From positions 82,651,086-82,715,085 of the forward strand of contig OX123190.2 in the NCBI GenBank assembly GCA_944739405.2: 64,000 nucleotides of DNA, given 5' to 3'. This document shows, in pieces, positions 42,701-53,145 of this stretch (its first letter is position 1; the number at the start of each line of letters is the position of its first letter). Source of the DNA: Euclidia mi (Eukaryota > Arthropoda > Insecta > Lepidoptera > Erebidae). The position numbers were made by a program, and so were the translations under genes. Below the pieces are notes generated by a model. The model saw only the letters and a list, made by a program, of their open reading frames with translations. It was not told the DNA's origin and did no database searches.

Positions 42701-42927
42701 AAAAACTTATGACGATCGGCAATCCGCTATTAAATGCGTTTTTGTGAGTCGAGTTGCTAGCTGTCAATTTTAAGCAAACGGTCGTCTTTCTGGTTTTGGT
42801 TTTACAGGTTGAGTTAGGTTTTTCCAGGCTAAATATTTAGGAAATGCAACGCTGAATAAAAAATATTTTACGATACCCCAAAAGGCTTTGGAATACCTAC
42901 CTAAAGTTAAAAACATTATTTACGTAT

Positions 42928-42954
42928 TATTTTGATGTACGGTACATCAAAATA
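42928..42954. repeat. Fold-back inverted repeat, 13-bp perfect arms
   Basis: 'tattttgatgtac' (42928-42940) and its reverse complement (42942-42954) around a single base. Confidence 0.75.
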
Positions 42955-43164
42955 CCCTGGACAGTGTAAAGCTTCTTTATATATTTTAGTGAAGGATTAT
43001 TTCTAATCCCGTTTACAAAAAAATACTAAAGTTTGCTTGGCGGCAAATAGAGTTCATTTCTCATCGTATTAACACTATTATATCGGTTCCAATGGGTAGC
43101 TTTAGTTGCCAGCGTATATATTTATGGTTTGCCGCAATTTCTGAATGTTTTTTATATTAGTATA

Positions 43165-43425
43165 GTATTATATTTCCTTCTTTTGCAGTGCTGTTCTCTA
43201 CATAATATGCTCCCTCTGTCGGCTTTTACGATTTACCCATGGGATGATATGGGGTGGTGACATTCCGTATTCTTAATCCGTCACCACACGGACGACAAAC
43301 CACCACAACCCTATACCAACCCGTTTGGCCTGCGTGGTATAGTAGGCCAATTCCTCCTTTCAAAGGAGAGGCCTAGTCCAGCAGTGGCATGTTAAAGGCT
43401 GATGATGATGATAGTATTTATGTTA
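43165..43425 (+). mobile_element. SINE-like retroposon, intact orientation
   Basis: Starts 'ttccttcttttgcagtgctg', then 'gctccctctgtcggc', 'acccatgggatgatatgg', 'accacaaccctataccaacc', 'gaggcctagtccagcagtgg' and a (GAT)n tail. The tail is the 'catcatcat/ccactgctgg' 3' end of the RTE at 44.6 kb. It is the reference for the inverted copy at 6597-6840. Confidence 0.7.
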
Positions 43426-43615
43426 TCTTATCTAAATTAAAATAAAAAAAAAACATCTGGGTAGGCAGAGAAAGCCACTTGTTTGTTGCAAACATCACGC
43501 TCTTCCATTACATTCATACCTCTTTTATTTGTCTTTACAGTGAAAACGGGCTCATCTGTCGTCTCTTGGTATAGTCAGAGGTCACCCCTTCTGCCTATAC
43601 CTGTGACTTTATATA

Positions 43616-43630
43616 GGGGGGGGGGGGGGG
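43616..43630. repeat. G-tract, 15 bases
   Basis: An uninterrupted G run. Confidence 0.9.
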
Positions 43631-43764
43631 ACGGCCTGCGCAATGCACTACAACCACTACGGTGTCCGCCGATGTCTCGTAGAACGGGGCGACGCTAATT
43701 GCGGGTAAGATAGCTAGCGGTAACCGCCAGGTTAAGAGGGTGAGGCCTATTTTTCAAAGGCTCT

Positions 43765-43865
43765 GTCCATCATTTTCATCATCATATCAGTCTCTTCATC
43801 ATATCAGTCAAAAGACGTCCACCGTTGGGCATAGGCCTACCCCTAGGCTCTCCGAACAGACCGCA
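43765..43865 (-). mobile_element. RTE-type tail fragment
   Basis: 'catcatatcagtc' occurs twice, then 'gacgtccaccgttgggcata' and 'ggcctacccctaggctc'. This is a reverse-oriented 3' end of another RTE sub-family. Confidence 0.55.
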
Positions 43866-43914
43866 TCAAGATACAAAATTGTCATAATCTTCAGCCCTCG
43901 TTTGTATTCTCTCG

Positions 43915-44410
43915 TTTTTTAGGGTTCCGTAGTCCACAAGGAACCCTTATAGTTTCGTCATGTCCGTCCGTCTGTCCGTCCGCAGCCTAGCTCAAAGACG
44001 CCTGGTGCTAGAAAGCTGATATTTGACATGAATATAGACATAAGATATTGCAACAAAACTGTAGAATAAAATTTAGGAAAATATTTTTTTTAAGGGTATC
44101 TCCCCTACATATATAGTGGGGTGGATTATTTTGTTGGTTAAGTACCCCATCATGTGGGGTATCATTGGATAGGTTTAAGAGTAGTTTGTTCAAATCATTT
44201 TTCGATCAAGTGATTGGTTTGTCAAATATCAAGCTTTGAAGTGAAAAAAATTGTTAGACTCAAGTGTACCCCCCCCCCCCCCCTCTGCCGGCTAAACTAT
44301 TAATTTGGAAGAGGTGAAAAAGATCACAAATGTAGTACATATAACGAATTTAAAAGGAAAACTATCACGGCTAGATATTACTAGTTTACGAGTAATCGTC
44401 GGTTAACTTA
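43915..44410 (+). repeat. 'Agggttccgtag' dispersed repeat, left part
   Basis: 'ttttttagggttccgtagtc', 'aggaacccttatagtttcg', 'gtccgtccgtctgtccgtcc', 'tgctagaaagctgatatttg', a C(15) run at 44269-44283 and 'tcacaaatgtagtacatata' follow the usual order of this moth repeat. The right end is at 45836-45896, so the repeat is interrupted. Confidence 0.75.
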
Positions 44411-44620
44411 TAAATACCTATTTCTGTGAGTTTACATTGGCGCGCTGGCTTAATCTTAAAGATATACGTACTTTGGTATGTAATGTACTACGGTACTACG
44501 TAGGTATGTATAGTAGTAGTATATCTTGGAAACCACATTTTATTTTTACAATACATAACTGGATGCATACCCAGTATTTTTCTAAACAAAACTTAGGTTT
44601 TTAAACTTTCGTGGTCATCA

Positions 44621-45635
44621 TCAGCCTATATCAGTCCACTGCTGGACGTAGGCCTCTCCTATGGCGCGCCAATGAGCTCGGTCTTCAGCTTTCCTCTTCC
44701 AATCCCTGCCCGCTGCCCTTCGAATATCATCGCCCCACCTAGCTACAGGACGCCCTACACTACGTTTGCCGAGACGCGGTCGCCACTCAAGAACCTGACC
44801 GCTCCAGCGATCATCGGTTCTGCGGCATATATGACCTGCCCATTGCCACTTCAGCTTACTTATTCGCTGAGCTATGTCGGTTACTTTCGTTCTCTGCCGA
44901 ATGATTTCGTTCCGGATTCGATCCCTAAGAGAAACTCCGAGCATAGCTCTTTCCATAACTCGCTGAGCAACCTTGAATTGGTGGACAAGTCGTACCGTGA
45001 GTGGCCACGTCTCAGCCCCGTAGGTCATTACGGGTAGAACGCACTGATTGAAGACTTTTGTCTTCAAACTTTGTGGTATGGGCGACGAGAAAACCCGACG
45101 AAGTTTCTCAAATGCTGCCCAGCTGTTTCCGCCTCTTGACTTCCTTATCGAAGTTGTTTCTACCTAATTGTATGATCTGTCCTAGGTATGTGTATTCAGA
45201 AACAACTTCGATGGAGACTCCATTTACGTCGACTGGTTCCGGATCGACATGCTTGTTGATCATAATTTTTGTCTTGTCAGAGTTCATCCGGAGACCAATC
45301 CGCTGAGACGAGGCAGCCAGACTGTTCAGCATTTGTTTAAATTCTTGCAACGTTTCAGCCATGATAACAATGTCGTCTGCGAATCGTAGGTGAGAGATGC
45401 GTTTGCCGTTTATATTGATGCCGTGATCTTTCCAGTCCAGCAGCCTGAACATATCCTCCAGTGCGTTCGTAAACAGTTTTGGTGATATAACATCGCCCTG
45501 TCTCACCCCGCGACGCAGGTAGACATGTTCAATATGCTGATTCTGTACTACGACGGTCATTGTTGCGGATTCATAAAGGCATCTCATCACTTCGATGTAT
45601 CGCCGGTCGACTTGGCATCGTTGTTTCGTGGTCAT
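44621..45635 (-). pseudogene. RTE reverse transcriptase, C-terminal half
   Basis: 45635-45108 encodes 'CQVDRRYIEVMRCLYESAT', 'LRRGVRQGDVISPKLFTNAL' and 'HLRFADDIVIMAETLQEFKQ' (catalytic FADD), then 'SEYTYLGQIIQLGRNN'. The frame shifts near 45120 and resumes at 45067: 'KTKVFNQCVLPVMTYGAETW', 'VAQRVMERAMLGVSLRDRIR', 'QWAGHICRRTDDRW', 'GRPVARWGDDIRRAAGRDW'. The fingers region and endonuclease are missing. The 3' end carries 'catcatcagcc' and 'agtccactgctgg'. It differs from the RTE at 28.4 kb and represents a second RTE family. Confidence 0.85.
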
Positions 45636-45636
45636 T

Positions 45637-45733
45637 TAAACTTAATTTAAATTGTCTTTCGGGATATATACCACGTACCTTCGTTTGTCGAAGGTACGTG
45701 GTATATATCCTGAAAGACAATTTAAATTAAGTA
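45637..45733. repeat. Palindrome of Penelope GIY-region sequence, ~43-bp arms
   Basis: The left arm to 45681 and the right arm from 45690 are near-perfect reverse complements around 'cgtttgtcg'. In sense, 'aaggtacgtggtatatatcc' and 'gaaagacaa' match 'aaaggtacgtagtatttatc' and 'gaaagacaa' at 1540-1580. Confidence 0.85.
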
Positions 45734-45835
45734 AAAAACTTAGGTTCTTATTATAGTGTTATTAAAATTATTTTTTCAGCAAAATAAACAGTCGGATTTG
45801 TTGTACATTAATACCCTTTGCAGCAAGTCATTATG

Positions 45836-45896
45836 GGCAACTACGGAACACTACATTGCGCGTGGCCCGACACGCACTTGGCCGGTTTTTGTAAAA
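45836..45896 (+). repeat. 'Agggttccgtag' dispersed repeat, right end
   Basis: 'ctacggaacactacattgcg', 'cgtggcccgacacgcacttg' and 'gccggtttttg' form the usual terminus of the repeat that begins at 43915. Confidence 0.75.
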
Positions 45897-46460
45897 AATA
45901 CACGTATCGTTTCTTAGATATATTCTCGTTCAGAGGTTACGTTACCACCGATGAATAGATTCCATACTCGCTAAGAATACTTTGTGAACGTTCCACTTAA
46001 AATATTTCTTTTGACGTCGACTTTTATTTAGGACATGACATTATCGACAACGATCTAAATGGTTATTGGAATAAACTGCTCATGTAAGGATAGTTGTCTA
46101 GCCATTTCGCTGTACTTAATGTATTCACGTGCCTTTTCAGCTAGTGAATATGCTTTTAGGTTTCAATAGTCTGAAGGCTGAAGGAAGGTTCCGTAAAATA
46201 GTTAATGTTCTGTAAAACCCACTTTTTTTGTTACGAGGTAGAAAATCTCTTCGGATCTCCGGCTCTACGGGAAATTTTAACCGGAGTATATGGTGTTACC
46301 ACTAATTGGTACCCTACTGCTGATCAAAGACGCTCTACGGGGGAGAAGACTGCGTACAGGAGCCGTCCAGTTTTGTTTTGTAAAACCCTGGTAATACGGT
46401 AAAAACGTGTGACCTTCGTGCAGTTGTTAGTAATAGGTCTGCAAAGGATTATATATGATA
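45897..46460. other. Unassigned gap
   Basis: Nothing recognised. Confidence 0.35.
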
Positions 46461-46629
46461 TCTAATATATAAAATTCTCGTGTCACAGTTTTCGTTCCCA
46501 TACTCCTCCGAAACGGCTTGACCGATTTTGATGAAATTTTTTGTGCTTATCCGGTATCTATGAGAATAGGCCAACATCTATTTTTCAAAAAAAAAAATTT
46601 TGCAAAACAACGTTTGCCGGGTCAGCTAG
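46461..46629 (+). mobile_element. Short non-autonomous Helitron, 169 bp
   Basis: Starts TCTAATATATAAAATTC after an A, ends 'gccgggtcagctag' before a T. These are the Helitron 5'-TC, 3'-CTRR and A|T insertion features. It contains 'aaacggcttgaccgattttg'. Confidence 0.75.
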
Positions 46630-47273
46630 TGATATTATATAATTAAAAACTGCATGCCCACAATTCCTGAACAAGTGCAAGAGATAAGTCTTTTTAAATT
46701 ACAGACCACCTATTAAACTGGGTGTTACTTACTGGTGATCTGTGTTTCTTGATAAAAAAGCTAAGGATGGACTAACTCAAAACATTTCTCAATATTTTTC
46801 TTTTTTGCTACAACTACTAATTAACTAGCCAGTAGTCAATACAATCAGCATATGTCAATAAGTAATTTAAAACCCACTTGCCAGCCTAAAATAAACGAGC
46901 ACATCCATTAAAAATCACGCACAAGCTTCATACAATATTATGCTTCCGAAAACAATTACTGGGACACGAGAGAAGCTCAATTGAATTTATGAAAGCAATT
47001 ATTATGTTCACACGGTATGCTTTGCTACCGATTTGTATACTCAATGGATTTTAATTAATTTATTAAAATTGGATTTTGAACATTTTTGCCGCATTTTTTT
47101 TTTGCAACAGTATTGAAATTTGTGTAAGTCGTTTGATATCAAACGTGATCGGATAAGTTATTTGTGTTATGAAAGATTAATTTAGTTTTATGGAATGTAT
47201 AAGGCTGCTCATTATTACTTAGTGGTATCGGTTGATAAGCAATATATGAGTCTATAAATAATTATCAATTGAG
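46630..47273. other. Unassigned gap
   Basis: Nothing recognised. Confidence 0.35.
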
Positions 47274-48211
47274 TAGGGGAGATAGGGGAGGGTTGAGCTA
47301 TTGGGAGACATGGGCACCCCGTTTAATTCCGATGCAAATGTAGACTTTATTATTTTCCTACAATAGTTACTCACTAACAATACTGTTCATCGAAACACTG
47401 CCTGTATTTTCCTTTAGTTGTCAATTACAGACGCACTTTTGATCAACACCGGTCAATGTGAATATTTCCTTGTGGTGTCAAATTGAATTAACTAAGAATC
47501 AGCAGATGGTATGTTACTTCTTTAATGTTTTAGCTATTGTGTATTTGCTAACACATAATAGTCTATAAGTCACGCTAGATAAACTTGTCAAATTTTTTTG
47601 CGGGCATCTCAAGTTGAAATAATATGCAGAGGGAGCAATAGACACTTGTTTTGGGGGAGGTTTGGGCATGCCCAGAGCGCCTAATGTGCTATAACTTATT
47701 TTGTTGACATGTTAAATTTAGTTTTTTAGTTATTTTATTTACAGTTCGATACAGTTTAAGTATAAAATGAAGAACATTAGACGTGAAATTCCTTAAAATA
47801 TTTTTTTTTCAGTGTCAAAATATGGAAAGTTAAAAGAGTAAAACGACGGCCAATAAATATAAAAATTCTGGATCAAACGTGCAATGATATCTGGAAAAAA
47901 AAAAAGATTTGTAAAGGTTTCATCATAATTTGGTTTATTTCATAATTATTTATTGTCTTATGTATCATGCCCAAACCGCCCACAGGGGGTGCCTGAGCCT
48001 CCCTACCACAGGGAGGTTTGGGCACATTTGACATGTTTCTGAAATCTGGTTATAACTAAGAGACTAATTATAATTTGTAAACTTTTCTTTGTAAAATATC
48101 TAGCCAAAAGTATGAAGGAACTTACCTTGCCAACAAATGTTGAATATATTGAAAACTATTTTTTATAATTAACTAAGTAAAAAAGTGCACATCCCTCCCC
48201 TACCTCCCCTA
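47274..48211. mobile_element. 938-bp element with G-rich ~21-bp TIRs
   Basis: 'taggggagataggggaggg' at the left and 'ccctcccctacctccccta' at the right are inverted repeats with one or two mismatches. The interior has recurring 'ggaggtttgggca' boxes (about 47652, 48020, and inverted at 47970) and no ORF. A non-autonomous DNA transposon is likely. The superfamily is unknown. Confidence 0.6.
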
Positions 48212-48904
48212 TACAAGGGTACGACACCATAAACGGTAAATGGTGGGCAATATTACAAATTATCTGCTGGTTTGTGTTTATGGATATGCTATGTTAAGAT
48301 ATCATCCAAGTTTATTTTGGCGTTAAGGGACATCGCATATTCGGTCGTATGATTTCGAACTATACAGAACCTTGATTGCCATATCAGTAGTAACCAAAAG
48401 ACATACTTATGTATTCTTTTTATATATTAAAGTCGACTCTAGAAATAGCATATCACGGAGAGAACATGAATGGCGGACTTATAGACATGCAGGTTGCCAC
48501 ACATTGTTTTCCTTCATCGTATAGTAAGCGATATTTAACTATTTAAACAGTACATAACTAGAAATGTTATTGCTGCGCACCATGGTTAGCTCAATAATCA
48601 AGAGAAAATATACATAAAATTCTTCCCCATTCAACTTATCAGCGATTCGACAAAAACAGTCAAATCAATCTCCAATCAAGTCAGATTGTGACTACAGTGT
48701 CGTAATGTTTTATTCATCGTCTATTTTCCGTGCTTTACTTAATCACACACGTTTCGGTTCATACGAAAACCAATTCGGCTTTAATGTGACATTGGAAAAA
48801 ATCTGTTTAATCACCGGATAATGCAGACGAAGGCTTTTATTGAAAAACGTCGAACACGGCGAACGTCCGGTACTTAGCTATGCTTTATTAATATTATATT
48901 GTAT
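48212..48904. other. Unassigned gap
   Basis: Nothing recognised. Confidence 0.35.
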
Positions 48905-49235
48905 GGCTGTAACAAGCAGCAATAGCATAGTGGAGAGACCGACGGACTGCCACGCAGAGGGTTTCGGGTTCAAATCCATGGCGCGCACCAATGACTTTTC
49001 GAAGTTATGTGCGTATTAAATTGGTAATTATCGCTTGCTAAACGGTGAAGGAAGACATCGTGAGAAACCTGCATGTCTGAGATTTCTTCATAATGTTCTC
49101 GAAAGACATGTGCAGTCTGCTAACCCGCACTTGGCCAGCGTGGTTGACTATGGCCTTACCCTTAGTGAGAAGAGGCCCGTGCTCAGCAGTGGGACAGTGT
49201 ATGGTATCCTGATATATAATTATGCTATTTTATAT
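48905..49235 (+). mobile_element. tRNA-derived SINE with a different 3' part
   Basis: A-box 'tagcatagtgg' and B-box 'ggttcaaatcc' (one change) head the element. 'ggcgcgcaccaatgactttt' is shared with 15550. From about 49040 the tail is 'gtgaaggaagacatcgtgag', 'cagtctgctaacccgcactt' and 'gtgctcagcagtgggaca', which the 15.5-kb copy lacks. Two SINE sub-families share a head. Confidence 0.75.
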
Positions 49236-49484
49236 ACAGGGCGGACGATGATTGTATGACAGGAGAATGTCTGCCTGCGCTAATACGTTTCATCTATAGA
49301 TCGGAAAATTTTGCCAGCAATGTGTTATACACTATATTATCTTGGGTAGGTATATGCATAGTTATACATAGGCACTAAGTATGGTAAAAAATAATAAATT
49401 CATGATAGAACTGATAACATTACTCTTATCTTACATATGTATTTAGCTGAAAATAATGCTAAAGATGGTGTGAACCCCGGCGCT

Positions 49485-49600
49485 ATATCCCTCGCTCCGT
49501 GCCTCGCAGAGCACCTTAAGCCGTTGGTACCGGGTTGTCATGACGTTTGAGAGTAATGGGGAGTCAGTACCCTTCAAAGAAACTGACTTAATGCTTAGCA
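49485..49600 (+). mobile_element. SINE tail fragment (family of 15550)
   Basis: 'gcctcgcagagcaccttaag', 'ccgttggtaccgggttgtca' and 'ggagtcagtacccttcaaa' match 15680-15770. Confidence 0.6.
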
Positions 49601-49639
49601 CAGCACTTAATTAATATATTTTTATATATACACTAGAGG

Positions 49640-49850
49640 ATGCATGCAGCTACGCTCGCCTATTTTGTTTTAATCTACCTGCTTTTGCCAGATCTCGTGG
49701 AAATTTCCGAAAATCTCTTGTTAATGCACCCCTACGATCCCCAAGGAAAATACATGCCAAATTTCAGCTTCATGCTGCTAATAGTTTGTAGCTTATCTGT
49801 CAGTCAGTTAGTAACTTAAGAATTTTATAAATACAGATAGACCCAAAACC
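49640..49850 (+). repeat. 'Cagctacgctcgc' dispersed repeat
   Basis: 'tgcagctacgctcgcc', 'ccaaggaaaatacatgcc', 'tgtcagtcagttagtaac' and 'gaattttataaatacagata' mark a family with further copies at 56060-56255 and 61157-61335. It may be the 3' part of a Helitron. Confidence 0.55.
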
Positions 49851-51456
49851 ACATCTTCTGTACTCGCAGTAATTATTAGCGTGCATGTCAGTTCACGCGA
49901 GTACATAGGTATGCAAATCTGAACAACGCACGTGGCTATTACGGGCATGTCTGACACGCCGGGCCGTGCACCGCTCTATATACAACACGATATATAGTGA
50001 TATATAGCGTGCTAGGAATAAAATGTGCTATTGTAGGGGTAGTGGAAATGTTTTTTTTACTGTACATACACATATCTGACAGCCGCTTATATTTTTGAAG
50101 TTGACTTTCGACGTTCATACAAAATAATAATGTTAAATATTGAAACCGGCCGTAAGATAGTACTCGTGATTTTAATTTTAAATCACCATCATCTAAGCTG
50201 ATATACTGCTGGTTCTAGATCCTAGTCTGGACCGTCTATTTTTTTAACAACCCATTCGCGATTTATTTTCTGACATGCAAAATTTTATATAAAATACTTT
50301 TCATCCAATTATCAGATCGGTGAAGGTCGCTCTTCTACGGATCTTAGACTATAAATACTAACGATATCAAATGGAATACGTAAAACAGTACATCGAACAT
50401 TCCAGAATAAAACAATGGTGACAATTTTGAACAAATAGTCACGCGGCTTTAACACCAAGCACAAAAGGCGATGTGTCTTGTTAACAAATTGGCTGAATCA
50501 AATGTACCGCTGACGTACATTTGCGGTGCACGAATAATTTGTTTACGTGTTTTATTGTTATTTAGTACATCACGGCACAGATGTTGAGTGCTAGGTAAAA
50601 TAAGGTTATATTCTTGTGGATATTCAGACACGCAAGAAGTTAAAAAGATATAGCCAATGACGACATCTTATTCAATAGCCAATCAGTTTTGTGCAATTAT
50701 GCACCGCTCGCAAAGGTCGATGACATTTTGAAACCAGGGGTAAAAGATTTGTAAATAGAACACAGTGATACTATAATCTACTTTCTCCCTTTCTCTTGAG
50801 TAGTAAATGCTCTAGTGATGCCTGACTGGGCACTCATTTACCACCACGTTCGTGGCATAGGTACTCAGCGGTGGGATGACGAAGTCGAGCCGTCCAACGA
50901 TAATTTAAAATATCATAATTTTGTATTTTTTATTGAAACATAAGTAAAATATTAAACATAAGTAAAATGAGAATTACAAGATATTGGCTTTCTACAAGGT
51001 CCTAAAGTTACGATAACCTAAACTCTAAGGCCGGTCAACTTTAAAACCATTTTAACCTATTATTATCATTGTAATAATTGTTGTGCTTTGCCTGCTCTAG
51101 TTTGTAGTACCTACTCTAGTAACTAATCTGTTAAAGTAAGTCATCATCGAGACAACTTTAAAAGCAATCTATCTATATGAAGGTAGGTAAGGTCCAATTC
51201 CAAAAATAATTTGTTATTAACCCAACATTAATGATCTGTGGGTCGAGAGGTTATTTATAAGCGACGGAGGTTTGAATGCAGTGACAGCACAATGGTCGAA
51301 TCACGTCCACTGGGACTCGTTGTGTGAACGTCGGCCATTACAGTGACTCTTTTTGTGGAATCGACGTGTTGCTTATACGGTCAATTAAGTTGTTGGTAGC
51401 AGGTTTGTATGTCTATTATTATTGGTGTGAAAGTTTATGTCAACGTGCGACTAAGA
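49851..51456. other. Unassigned gap
   Basis: No gene or repeat recognised. 49975-50025 has alternating 'tatatag' words. Confidence 0.35.
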
Positions 51457-51464
51457 GGGATGAT

Positions 51465-51797
51465 CACAGACATAGATCTACATAGATAACGCAAATGCAT
51501 GCACTTCGCGTGTCTGAACTCCGACCAAGCGTCGAGCTTGGTCGCCACTAACTTCAGTCCCCGCGCGTCCGTTTTACCGTTAAGTAAACTTTATTCACAT
51601 TACGTTGCCGCGTTTGCTTCGGACGTTTGATCTGACGTTGTGTATTAGGAGACGATGAATATCGCACAAGCGATACTGTCGCGCATCGCTTCGACTTCGT
51701 GATACAGGCAACGTCACAGTAGGTATTAAAAAGTCGGCACGCTTGGTTTCAATACAAATCGTGATAATTGCGTTATCTATGTAGATCTATATCTGTG
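51465..51797. mobile_element. hAT-type MITE, 333 bp, with 8-bp target duplication
   Basis: GGGATGAT flanks both sides (51457-51464, 51798-51805). The TIRs are 30 bp with one mismatch, starting CACAGAcATAGATCTAC and CACAGAtATAGATCTAC. The interior is fairly CpG-rich, contains the hairpin 'gaccaagcgtcgagcttggtc' and has no ORF. The 8-bp TSD and short TIRs indicate hAT. The nearly perfect TIRs and TSD suggest a young insertion. Confidence 0.9.
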
Positions 51798-51894
51798 GGG
51801 ATGATAATACAATGACAAGTTGGAGTACTGGGAAAAAAATTGCTAATGGTTTATATTAAAATACACTTTGTTTAGGTTAGGAATAAATTGATAT

Positions 51895-51985
51895 GAAGAG
51901 GGTTTTGAGTTCGAAGCTACGGCGCGCACCACCGACTTTTCAAAGTTATAAGCGTATTCATTAATTAATTATCGCATAGGAAGTA
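51895..51985 (+). mobile_element. SINE head fragment (family of 15550)
   Basis: 'tgagttcgaagctacggcgc' and 'gacttttcaaagttataagc' match the B-box region of 15550 and 48905. The A-box is missing. Confidence 0.55.
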
Positions 51986-52258
51986 GTATTTCTAAAATAG
52001 AATATTTATTGTCTAGGAAACGCGCTATTCCTACAACAAGGGATTAACGCACAGCCTGATTACTTGTTATTTGTCCTAGTTTTCCACCTGTTATTCGTTT
52101 AAGGCAGAGAAAATCAGCACAACAGGTGATCGCAGCCGAAACATAATTATTATGTCGCGTTGCTCCTGATTGTAGGGTTGTCAAATGATGTGAGAGGCAT
52201 TTCATTCATAAAATTTTTATTTAAGTGCCATTTACTTTATTATTTTACCTATATAATA

Positions 52259-52468
52259 TCTATATATAAAGCTGAAGAGTTTGTTTCTTTGTTTACTTGA
52301 ACGCTCTAATCTCAGTAACTACTAGTCCGATTTGAAAAATTATTTCACTGTAAGATAGCCCATTTATCGTGGATTATCGAGCCTATAGGCTATATAACAT
52401 CACGCTACGTGTCACGAGAACGGAGTAATGTCCTTAAATAACGAGGGTGTAACCGAGGGCTCATCTAG
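52259..52468 (+). mobile_element. Non-autonomous Helitron, 210 bp
   Basis: TCTATATATAAAGCTGAAG start after A, 'gctcatctag' end before T. The body is 'gtttgtttctttgtttac', 'gtccgatttgaaaaatt', 'gatagcccatttatcg' and 'ataacatcacgctacg'. The same 5' family as the satellite-bearing element at 58.46 kb. Confidence 0.75.
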
Positions 52469-52739
52469 TAGATAAATAAAATGCAAGTGTCATTCAGTGA
52501 TTTCATAATAACGGTTTTCCCAAGGGCATAATTCATATTGTGTTTAAAAACTGGCAATGAATCAATCATCTTTTAATCGCTGAGGACTGGCTTGTTAATG
52601 ATTTATCAAGCTTTTAATACTATGTGTTATGACAACGCTCTTTAAAATTGATGTATAACTATGATCATTTTGTAACCAGAAAAAAAAGAATTTAGTCGAT
52701 GTTTATTATATAGTCTAGAAACCATCAAATAAATCGCTT

Positions 52740-52941
52740 TTAATTTTTTGTCTGTCTGTCTGAAACAATTTTAAAACGATAGGAACTTTTACTAGAAAAT
52801 ATAGACATTGCTTGGAAACATAAAAACTATAATACATTCCAGTTTCATTTGGAGATCCAGCGCTGAAAGTTAAAATTACGCAACTGGCTAATTGACGACG
52901 CTGTTGAGCTAATACACGTAACCGCGGGGTAAAATAGCTAG
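52740..52941 (+). mobile_element. Helitron-like 3' end
   Basis: 'tgtctgtctgtctg' near the left and 'cgcggggtaaaatagctag' before T at the right are usual for this group. The 5' limit is uncertain. Confidence 0.5.
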
Positions 52942-53051
52942 TTTAAAGTAAGGTTGCCAAATTAGCTACTTCGCAATAGGAATCGTAACTTTTAGACAAC
53001 GAGCAAAACCCTGCAGTGCAAGAGGGTTGTACTACCCCACTTGAGCCGACT

Positions 53052-53145
53052 GGCCACAGCATAAATAGACTTATTTATGCTGTGGCCTGTGACCTGCGTA
53101 GTGTTTTTCAAGTGGAAACGCTACGCTCGTCACAGGCCACAGCAT
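53052..53145. repeat. Overlapping, mutually exclusive hairpins
   Basis: Hairpin 1 pairs 53052-53067 with 53072-53087 (16 bp, perfect). Hairpin 2 pairs 53077-53106 with 53116-53145: 17 perfect pairs, then a short mismatch and 11 more with one G-U type change, around a 9-base loop. The segment 53077-53087 belongs to both. Confidence 0.75.

Larger units (their letters stand above)
44600..45734 (-). mobile_element. RTE fragment with Penelope-derived ends, inside a 12-bp target duplication
   Basis: AAAACTTAGGTT flanks the unit (44588-44599 and 45735-45746). In plus-strand order it holds 'taaactttcgtggtc' (a Penelope-related phrase also at about 1650), an RTE 3' half in reverse, and a 44-bp-arm palindrome built from the Penelope GIY region. 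The whole appears to have landed in, and split, the 'agggttccgtag' repeat. Confidence 0.65.
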
